Assembly (NCBI GenBank): GCA_020629195.1
Contig: JAHDDT010000010.1
Span: 1-34,768, forward strand
DNA from: Hellea sp.
GTDB taxonomy: Bacteria; Pseudomonadota; Alphaproteobacteria; Caulobacterales; Maricaulaceae
DNA length: 34,768 bases
Reading direction: 5' to 3'
Shown: positions 19,901 through 26,726 of the stretch, one piece after another
How the letters are laid out: every line of letters starts with the position of its first letter
How positions within the stretch are numbered: the first letter of the stretch is position 1
Program-made: the position numbers and the translations under genes
The notes under the pieces: model-generated
Databases searched by the model: none
What the model was told of the DNA's origin: nothing
What the model saw: only the letters and a program-made list of their open reading frames with translations

Positions 19901-20770
19901 ACCCGCTTTGATAAAGGTTTACCTGACTATGTCTTCACGGCGCCAAGTCAGCATATGATTTCACGCGCGGCTGCTTATTGTGCAAAAGCGGCAGGCGTTC
20001 CATCTTATGACTTTTTGATTTTGGCTAACACAAATCATCCCCGTTACAGACCCATCATTGCTGACTACGCTTATCTTTACGATCCGTGGTATAAAGAAAT
20101 TTATCAAAGCTTCTTTGGTATGAAAGAAGAGCAACTGCGGACCGCAGGGCCTCTCTTTGAATACAGCGAACGCCTCAAACAGGCTCCTAATTTGGATTAC
20201 GCAGCTCCGCGCGGAAAAACACATATTGTCTTCTTCTCTCAGAGTGCCAATTTTGACAATTCTAAACTTATGTTGGAAGCAATCTGCCAAGCCACAAATG
20301 AACGAAACGATATCTATATAACGCTTAAGTTACACCCGCATGAAAGCCCGGCGAATGTGGGACGCTACACACAAATAGCAGCTGATAACGGTATTAAAGG
20401 AAACATCCATGTCTTCCACCACGGGGATGCGGTTGCTTTGCTAAACCAAGCGGATTTAGTCGTACAAAGCTTTTCTAATATTGGTCTCGATGCGCTTTTA
20501 TTGAAAAAACCTGTCATTACGTTTAAGCCTAAAACAGACTTAAAAGCGCGAATATTCCTTTATGAGAAGGATATCGGTTACGTGGTGAGTACAAAACGCA
20601 CCCTAACAAATAAAATTAAAAAGTTTCTCAAAGATCCCAAAGATCGGGTCGAGATGCAAAAAATTGCAGATAAATTTGCTTCAGAGAACGATCATTTTCT
20701 ACGCGGACAAAATGCAGCCCGCGTGATGAAGGCCGTTCAGGAAGACATCAAACGACTAAACCACTCTTAA
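16937..20770 (+). CDS. Very large (1277 aa) putative membrane-associated glycan transferase: duplicated N-terminal domain flanking a hydrophobic segment, GT-B-like C-terminus
   Basis: GTG start per track (start uncertain). Internal repeat KDRVPVTSLFRR / KDRVLVTSLLRR, hydrophobic SITLAILTIPLLIIGLFRFVSPSVGAW, C-terminal ITLKLHPHESPANVGRY...ADLVVQSFSNIGLDALLLKKPVITF, similar to capsule/teichoic-type GT-B transferases. Confidence 0.6.
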   Translation: MTYSAEYETQRTGLRLVLLSLINRIFLWFLTRFSSQAGTSPLWRLCSRFLFAEMRIRQWRGPLSAKPYIQFEHFFANSPEHLERFQNFVAGQEIFVDLLAANWFEYLPIKDRVPVTSLFRRIYEKENVWLSYRNRPAIVDRIQTLENVDQDSLPEDVFRSPEPSVSGGMALWLVLSKSVSAFWNTIETGFSIIFRTIDKLFSSITLAILTIPLLIIGLFRFVSPSVGAWITRCKISQLAGLKPGSKKIGNLLSGYETKYTNNADQVKKIGQILSQPAMRPVLSENGLDNLEFKDRVLVTSLLRRCAASDPEFKNVIDRAALNEAIAVKNQRDVAQLTRPNEKQKAEWEIFKKTNPGNKHKHAKSTDKPTENKRPVRASLPPTSESVLQKDGWFLPADPMAMQVATAVRERAFGDATRLINNPDNFETLSQPMKVKSAAIMALLQEPLAHDVTEYGIDEELLVPKRITNRAAKAQADAAFAMAAKQLYPVFEGEAARSPIACWTTLEDVLDDDTEFSYAAEILTASYSDIPFRRISDRSVSFDIFLILRLEEILEKIRLWVDWDACPASALTAYAYAAAMIGDKSNFDFFIATLDGFDDVPQRFVINLRDSFFKYGMHRIDAVLSPGTARSTPSLLESLDKEKKYLCLVERGARIQVLRHIEGVSNNLTCGPVAPVDAVKYPSSANLVQAEDFIPIYSTEDMEIGLEVDRLTEHYLNHAADKFRETGVAELYEKGIEIAHALVFLALYRSMISARICEKLMARAKEYDGIILLTKTGDILGNMIAPAIKAVGSENVFVSLGSRRSDEYFSALTTMRACARTTPETRPVKPIPVLDNPDAWMAGMTSWISETISFHSKAVKKLGPGPYSIMGFEQVNGFYDSYRALIREGLPHSHVELFSSTGNVQLHDHMLEGGFAPYETDYELRHCVLRRRSPDARNWVTPFVQSLREGFDDIESPYLPMFKNLFVNSAESALAQRLPQSMDALSYFRTRFDKGLPDYVFTAPSQHMISRAAAYCAKAAGVPSYDFLILANTNHPRYRPIIADYAYLYDPWYKEIYQSFFGMKEEQLRTAGPLFEYSERLKQAPNLDYAAPRGKTHIVFFSQSANFDNSKLMLEAICQATNERNDIYITLKLHPHESPANVGRYTQIAADNGIKGNIHVFHHGDAVALLNQADLVVQSFSNIGLDALLLKKPVITFKPKTDLKARIFLYEKDIGYVVSTKRTLTNKIKKFLKDPKDRVEMQKIADKFASENDHFLRGQNAARVMKAVQEDIKRLNHS
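16941..16958. repeat. 18-bp perfect palindrome CATATTCAGCTGAATATG
   Basis: Read directly; the sequence equals its own reverse complement. It lies just after the annotated GTG at 16937. Confidence 0.85.
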
Positions 20771-20789
20771 CGTGATCAATGCCACAAAC

Positions 20790-20832
20790 TTGCCTTTACT
20801 AAATGTGGTATGGTATGAACAAATCAAGGCAA
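20790..20832. promoter_or_regulatory. Inverted repeat in the leader of the PhyH-like gene
   Basis: TTGCCTT (20790-20796) and AAGGCAA (20826-20832), just upstream of the ribosome-binding region CGGAG. Confidence 0.4.
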
Positions 20833-20848
20833 AATATCGGAGAATTTC

Positions 20849-21895
20849 ATGAGCACAGTATGCTATGACGGCCCTAGTAACTTTATCGACATTGTCGAAA
20901 AGGACGGGTATTTCTTGATTAAAAACTTTTTTAAGCGCGAAGCTGTCGAAAAGGCACGTGCAGAACTAAAAGTTATTCTCGACAAAGACGAAGCCCGCCG
21001 CAAAAAGAACCCTGGCCCTCACGTTGATTCAAGTGTTGAATACAGGTCGATTTATACAAAGCTGATGCACACAATTTGGTTTCCAAGTTTGCAGTCACCG
21101 ACCTACTTAAATCTTACAAATGACATGTTTTCCTCAGCCGTTATGAAGGACTTTATCAGAGGTTTGGCTGGTGATAATTTCCGCATGCGTGTTGACCTCA
21201 TACGCCGCAGTTCAGGCGATAATGACTGGGTCGATGACTTTCAACTCCCTCATGTTTGGCACCGGGATACTTTGGGTGAATTTACTTTCGGTATCTTCTT
21301 TGATGATATGCCTGAATCTGGCGGTGGTGGTACAGCTGTAATTCCAGGTACACATTGGGATACGCGCGACCCCCGTTGGGATCTTATGCTTGGCCCTGAG
21401 AAAAACATGACGCGCAAACATCATTTGGGCAATAGAGACCTCCTTACAATGCCAGCGGACTACGTCGCCGATGCCAAACTCAATCAGCGTGTTGCGAAGA
21501 AAGCCAATAAAAAGAAAGTCGAAATTTCAGGCCAAATGGGAGATATATATTTCTTCTTGAATGATACGTGGCATGGCCGTGCCCCTAACATTACAGATAA
21601 GCGTTGGATGATTTCACGCATAGGCTGTTTCGGTACAGAATTTCCTTTCAAAGACGATATACCCCTCCCTGCTAGCATTAAAAATCTCACAGGGCCGATG
21701 AGTGAGCATTTTAACCGTCATCAAACACCTAATACGCAAACAGATACTTTGCTGCGCCGAATGGCTTATAAGCGCAAATCAAATCTATTGACCCGTATGG
21801 CCGCACGAGAGAAAGATAAGCTCTTGACCCGGTTTTACAGCCAGCCTGATATCGCGGCTGCACGTGAAGCCGTCCTTAATGCGCATAACGTTTAG
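20849..21895 (+). CDS. Phytanoyl-CoA dioxygenase (PhyH)-like Fe(II)/2-oxoglutarate-dependent oxygenase
   Basis: VWHRDTLGEFTFGIFFDDMPESGGGGTAVIPGTHW (HxD plus following strand) and NDTWHGRAPNITDKRWMISRIG (distal His, Arg). Confidence 0.8.
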   Translation: MSTVCYDGPSNFIDIVEKDGYFLIKNFFKREAVEKARAELKVILDKDEARRKKNPGPHVDSSVEYRSIYTKLMHTIWFPSLQSPTYLNLTNDMFSSAVMKDFIRGLAGDNFRMRVDLIRRSSGDNDWVDDFQLPHVWHRDTLGEFTFGIFFDDMPESGGGGTAVIPGTHWDTRDPRWDLMLGPEKNMTRKHHLGNRDLLTMPADYVADAKLNQRVAKKANKKKVEISGQMGDIYFFLNDTWHGRAPNITDKRWMISRIGCFGTEFPFKDDIPLPASIKNLTGPMSEHFNRHQTPNTQTDTLLRRMAYKRKSNLLTRMAAREKDKLLTRFYSQPDIAAAREAVLNAHNV

Positions 21896-21912
21896 GTCTA
21901 AACTCCACTGGA

Positions 21913-23565
21913 ATGTCCACCACGTCTAAAGAAAACCGCGCTTATTTAAAGCGCGCTTGGCGGCACATTCTGGGCACAGGATTGTGGCGTCATAAGGGAC
22001 GAGCCTCTGTCATATTTCTGACAGGCTTCTTGACAACAGCCATTCAAATTTTTGCGGTTCTACTTTTAGTCGGAGCCGCCCGCGCTTATGATGCAGAGGG
22101 GCTCTTATCTTACGGCCCTCTCAATATTGATTTATCTAAATCGGCAGGTAACAATCAGCTGATTTATGCCAGCCTTGCAGGCGCAATGTTGATATTTTCC
22201 ATATTGGCTGGAATTGGACATAAACTGATCGTGACCCGTATCGGCCGTAAATTTTACGAGGATCTGTTGATGGACACACGGCACCGCTTGGTCGATGCTG
22301 TTAAAGGTGGACGTGGCTTTGATCGAAGTTCCTATCTTCAATATCTCAGCCGTGACTGCCGATATCTCAGCCTGAGTTATGTTCGTGTTATGAATCTGAT
22401 ACAGCCTGCACTGCTTCTGATATCCGTCTTTATTATATCTTTGATGACAGCCCCGATCGCCGCGGCTTTTTTAGGGATTGCGGGATTACTGGTTCTGCCG
22501 CTGAATATTTATCTCGTGCTGTGGGCCGCTCGCACCTCCCAAGATATTCAAAATTCGGCAAAGCTCAAAAGCAAAGAAGAGGCGGATTTTGTGACGCGCG
22601 TTAGCTCCGACCCCTTCATCACAGAGTCACAGCCAAAAGACCTTATACAAACAAACCGTCCAGGAGAGGTTGGATTCCTAGGAGCCTTTGTCAAAAGGCA
22701 ACGTATGGGCGCCTATAGTCAATCCATCACCGATCTCATGATGGCCTTGGTTGTCATTGCTCTGGCCGCATTTTTATTCTTTGGCGACGGCAATGCCCTC
22801 CTCCTTAAACTCTCTAGCCTTTTAATTCTGCTCATCTTATTTCGCTTTATCACCGGCTACATTTCCAATCTCTCACAAGCCATTATGATGGTCTCCTCTT
22901 ATGAACCTTTTTTCCGGCCCTTGCTCGACTTGCGCGGTGGGCAAGATACGCCGCATGTTTCCGCAGTGCTTAAAAGCGAGCTGGACAGTCCTGTTCGTGC
23001 CGCCGTATTCCAAATCAAAAAGAGCGATTGGTCTGATGTCAGCGCAATTACGACCGCTTTGAAGTTAAATTGTCCCTTGCAAATTGTAACGTCCGATTTC
23101 ACCGTCGAGGCATCACGCGTAACAACTATTTTAAAAACTATCGCAACAGGTGAGCTAAAGCTCAGTGACGCTGTTATGGCCGAGTTACAATCCTATAGTA
23201 ACGGGACGTCAGATATGCTGTCCAACACAGCCAAACTTTTTTTAACGCTGTGCTTTGGAGTCGCCCAAGAAAATACCGGCTTTCTGATAGATGGAGCGCT
23301 GTTGCGCGATTTGGACCGACTTGATTTGCGTACAATATTTAGCGCGGCTGGGGACAAACCCATTATCGTTATTTACCGCTCTGTTCCTCGCCGCCTTGTT
23401 CTACCGCCTCGGTTTCAATTGATTAGCCGTAGCGAGTCAGATTTTTCATTGATTTGCAATGCACATGAATTTGCCGAAAAACGTGATACAATTTTAGAAA
23501 AAATGCAAACGCCTCAAAGTGTAGCCGAAGACAATAGCAATGACTCAGCTGATATTATTATCTAG
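21913..23565 (+). CDS. ABC exporter-like protein with transmembrane domain and apparently degenerate nucleotide-binding domain
   Basis: About five to six TM segments over the first 330 aa. The C-terminal part has an NBD-like layout but no GxxGxGK[ST]; Walker B-like GFLIDGALLRDLD lacks the Glu; the H-loop-like IIVIYRS has Tyr. Confidence 0.6.
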   Translation: MSTTSKENRAYLKRAWRHILGTGLWRHKGRASVIFLTGFLTTAIQIFAVLLLVGAARAYDAEGLLSYGPLNIDLSKSAGNNQLIYASLAGAMLIFSILAGIGHKLIVTRIGRKFYEDLLMDTRHRLVDAVKGGRGFDRSSYLQYLSRDCRYLSLSYVRVMNLIQPALLLISVFIISLMTAPIAAAFLGIAGLLVLPLNIYLVLWAARTSQDIQNSAKLKSKEEADFVTRVSSDPFITESQPKDLIQTNRPGEVGFLGAFVKRQRMGAYSQSITDLMMALVVIALAAFLFFGDGNALLLKLSSLLILLILFRFITGYISNLSQAIMMVSSYEPFFRPLLDLRGGQDTPHVSAVLKSELDSPVRAAVFQIKKSDWSDVSAITTALKLNCPLQIVTSDFTVEASRVTTILKTIATGELKLSDAVMAELQSYSNGTSDMLSNTAKLFLTLCFGVAQENTGFLIDGALLRDLDRLDLRTIFSAAGDKPIIVIYRSVPRRLVLPPRFQLISRSESDFSLICNAHEFAEKRDTILEKMQTPQSVAEDNSNDSADIII

Positions 23566-23567
23566 CA

Positions 23568-23633
23568 ATGGCTATGGATATGCTTAAAACACAGTCAAGC
23601 GGGCCAAAGGATATTGCTGTAAATGCTATTTAA
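23568..23633 (+). other. Possible 21-codon upstream ORF overlapping the MBOAT start
   Basis: ATGGCTATGGATATGCTTAAAACACAGTCAAGCGGGCCAAAGGATATTGCTGTAAATGCTATTTAA (MAMDMLKTQSSGPKDIAVNAI*). Its end overlaps the MBOAT start codon at 23623-ish. Confidence 0.25.
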
Positions 23634-25119
23634 TTCTTACACATTCATCTTTCTGTTTGTGCCTTTGACGCTGTTGCTCACAGGGCTTGCCCGCCGTTTT
23701 GCAGGGGTACGCGGAGCTTCTGCCATATTGGTCGCAGCCTCACTCTTTTTCTACGCCTATCACGACATACGCCTTCTAGCCCTTATTGGCGGATCTATCG
23801 TCATAAACTATCTACTTACGGGTTTAATCTTCCAGGCAGAGGGGCGACGACGTTATTGGACAACTGTTCTCGGCGTAGTACTCAATTTGGCTCTGCTCGC
23901 TTATTTTAAATATACAAATTTTTTTCTGGAAAATATTTCTGCACTTTCAGGCGCTGAATTCGATTTTAAAAAGATTGCCCTGCCTATTGGCATCTCATTT
24001 TATACGTTCCAGCAAGTTGCCTATAATACGGATACTTACAGCGGTAAAATCAAAGAACGGGACTTTCTATCGTACGCCCTTTTTGTAGCCTTTTTCCCTC
24101 AGCTTATCGCGGGTCCAATTGTCCATCATGGGCAGATTATTAAGCAATTTGCTTCTGAGGCTTTTGGCCGGATTAAGTGGGAAAACATCCTCATTGGCGC
24201 GAGTATCTTTGGTTTAGGGTTGTTTTCGAAAAAGATACTGGCTGATACATTTGCAGGATATGCAACACCCGTTTTTGTCTCTGCAGATCAAGGTGATGCG
24301 GTAAGCTTTCTAATGGCCTGGAAAGGATCCCTTTCCTACACGTTCCAGATTTACTTTGACTTTGCGGGCTATTCAACCATGGCCATTGGGTTGGGCCGCA
24401 TGTTTGGCGTGAAGCTTCCAACTAACTTTTTCTCGCCCTATAAATCTACAAATATTATCGAGTTTTGGCGCCGCTGGCATATCACGCTCTCGACCTTCCT
24501 CAGAGACTATCTTTACATCGCTATGGGCGGAAACCGTAAAGGAAAAGCCCGCCGCTGGTTCAACCTGCTTGCTACGATGGTTCTCGGCGGACTATGGCAT
24601 GGCGCAAGCTGGAACTTTGTCATCTGGGGTACGCTTCACGGAATTTACCTCGTTATAAACCATGCTTGGAATATGCTTACGAAAAAAGTCGCGCCGCTGG
24701 GCCGCATGCAAAAAACGACGGCTTGGAAACTTGTCGGATGGCTCATTACTTTTATTGCCGTCGTCGCCGCTTGGGTTGGTTTCCGCGCGGTTACGCTTGG
24801 CGGAAACCTGTCCCTCTTGTCTTCAATGTTTGGCTTTAAAGGTCTTGGCGACATGGGTGCCGACCTTGCCACGCTAGATCTAAAATTCTGGCTTTTCTTA
24901 GTCGCGGGCTTCTTTATCGCACTTGGCATGCCGAACATGGCTCAAATATTTGGAAATGTGCGGGCCACTTATGAAGAGCATGGCCCGGCCAAAGCTTTTG
25001 GCCTTATCACCATTAGCTATAGGCCTAATCTGATATGGACAGCGGCCATGGCTATCATTGCCGCCATCGCAGTCTTCTATCTGTCCCCCACCACTGAATT
25101 CTTATATTGGGCATTCTAA
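23623..25119 (+). CDS. MBOAT family membrane-bound O-acyltransferase (AlgI-like)
   Basis: LPIGISFYTFQQVAYNTDTYSG, QLIAGPIVHH, FDFAGYSTMAIGLGRMFG, EFWRRWHITLSTFLRDYLYI, LGGLWHGASWNFVIWG with the conserved His. Confidence 0.96.
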   Translation: MLFNSYTFIFLFVPLTLLLTGLARRFAGVRGASAILVAASLFFYAYHDIRLLALIGGSIVINYLLTGLIFQAEGRRRYWTTVLGVVLNLALLAYFKYTNFFLENISALSGAEFDFKKIALPIGISFYTFQQVAYNTDTYSGKIKERDFLSYALFVAFFPQLIAGPIVHHGQIIKQFASEAFGRIKWENILIGASIFGLGLFSKKILADTFAGYATPVFVSADQGDAVSFLMAWKGSLSYTFQIYFDFAGYSTMAIGLGRMFGVKLPTNFFSPYKSTNIIEFWRRWHITLSTFLRDYLYIAMGGNRKGKARRWFNLLATMVLGGLWHGASWNFVIWGTLHGIYLVINHAWNMLTKKVAPLGRMQKTTAWKLVGWLITFIAVVAAWVGFRAVTLGGNLSLLSSMFGFKGLGDMGADLATLDLKFWLFLVAGFFIALGMPNMAQIFGNVRATYEEHGPAKAFGLITISYRPNLIWTAAMAIIAAIAVFYLSPTTEFLYWAF

Positions 25120-26666
25120 TGAGTGAGCATTCTGTCGATAACACCATCAGCTACACGCAAAAGCCGGGCTGGAAAATGCTCGTCTTTCTCTGCGTGTTCC
25201 TCATTGCGGGCGCCATTTCTATTGTAAAGTTTGACAGCTACTTCACCGACTTTTGGAAAATCCGTAAATGCAATCCCGAAGGCTATGAACGTGGGGACTT
25301 TATGACTTCGTGCGGCGGTATTAAAGTTGATCGTTACGCATTCGGATCCATTTATTTGGGCTCACAAAAAAATGCTGTAAAAAATGCAAAGACAGCAGAT
25401 GTTATTGTCTTTGGTAACAGCCGCACCATGCGATCTTTTTCAACAGATGCTATAGATAACTATTTCAAAAACAAAGGCTTGACCTATGTTATTTTCGCAG
25501 TTGAAGGTGCCAGTTATGCCTCTGCTCAGTACACCGTAAATAAATTAGGCCTTAAGCCCAAAATTGTCATGACCAATACTGAAATTCTCCATACCGATGT
25601 TGTTGGGGCTGCCTTTGGTGATTTGGTTTACTTTCCCGATAAATATAAAACTAGATTTGACTTTTTCCATGCCGCTCAGAGCGTACAAAAATGGGCCTGC
25701 AGCAGCGGCATTGAAGCTCTTGAAAATTACTACTGTAAGGGCCGCCAAGGCGCAGGCTGGAGATCCGCTGTTACAGGGCGTTTCAAATGGGAACTTGTAG
25801 CTGAACCAGAAAAAAATAAAGTTTTCACAGCGCGTAAAGAAGCAAACCCTCCAGTGGGCCGACTGAATACAATATTACCAAATGCCCGTGAGTTCCTCGG
25901 AAACTCTAATTTCAAGGACTCTTGCCATGTGCTGTATTTGGTTAACTCTCCAAGCTCAGAACCTAATCTGCAGACTGCTTTGGCGGCTGAGGTTGGCGCC
26001 TTACCAGTCTATACGCCTTTTAATGATCTTCGTACATATGACAAAAGTCATCTTGACCGTCCAACATCGGAACGGTGGGCAAGTGCGTTCGTGAAGGATT
26101 TAGACCCTATCCTTGATAAGTGTCTTGCAGGTGAAGGTAAGTACGAGCCGGAAGAAATTGAAAAATTTGATATCGAAACATCCGACATCGCCGGAATGAC
26201 AGATTTCGAAACATGGACATTTCGTGAGGGCGCGTCAGTAGAAGATGCGGCTGCAAAAGGTCTAGATGGCAGTAAGACTGCCGACATCATAAATATTGAA
26301 AAAGCTGGAGCTCGGCTGCAAAAAATATATCGGGAAACGGCCATTAAAGCTGGAATGACGGTCACATTTGGCGGTTGGTTTTGGTCCGATGAGGACGTTG
26401 CTATGCGGGCTCAAATTGTTCGGTCTTGCTCACGCAAAACACCTGTCGAGGCTTTAGATACATATTTCAGCCTGTCTAAACAACCGAAGCGTCATGAAAT
26501 AAGCTATACTTTCAAACAAGATCATGCCTGCGCCCTTGTCCAAATTACAACAACCCGCGATGACAGCACTATTTTCGGATGGCGTTATCGCACTGATTTC
26601 ACCCAAGCGCCTGAAACGCCTACCGATAACACGCAAGAAAATTTTCCAGTTGAACCTCAAGAATAA
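25119..26666 (+). CDS. Membrane-anchored SGNH-like protein with C-terminal beta-rich/CBM-like region; probable partner of the MBOAT
   Basis: N-terminal TM (MLVFLCVFLIAGAISIV), GNSRT (25413-25427) as SGNH block I-like, DKSHLD (26040-26057) as Asp/His block. TAATG coupling to the MBOAT gene; ATG 25119 preferred over the track TTG at 25107. Confidence 0.65.
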   Translation: MSEHSVDNTISYTQKPGWKMLVFLCVFLIAGAISIVKFDSYFTDFWKIRKCNPEGYERGDFMTSCGGIKVDRYAFGSIYLGSQKNAVKNAKTADVIVFGNSRTMRSFSTDAIDNYFKNKGLTYVIFAVEGASYASAQYTVNKLGLKPKIVMTNTEILHTDVVGAAFGDLVYFPDKYKTRFDFFHAAQSVQKWACSSGIEALENYYCKGRQGAGWRSAVTGRFKWELVAEPEKNKVFTARKEANPPVGRLNTILPNAREFLGNSNFKDSCHVLYLVNSPSSEPNLQTALAAEVGALPVYTPFNDLRTYDKSHLDRPTSERWASAFVKDLDPILDKCLAGEGKYEPEEIEKFDIETSDIAGMTDFETWTFREGASVEDAAAKGLDGSKTADIINIEKAGARLQKIYRETAIKAGMTVTFGGWFWSDEDVAMRAQIVRSCSRKTPVEALDTYFSLSKQPKRHEISYTFKQDHACALVQITTTRDDSTIFGWRYRTDFTQAPETPTDNTQENFPVEPQE

Positions 26667-26726
26667 AAAAATACGCCTAAGTGATTTCGCTCTGTGTGCT
26701 TTTACTAAACAAGACAATTTCAGATC

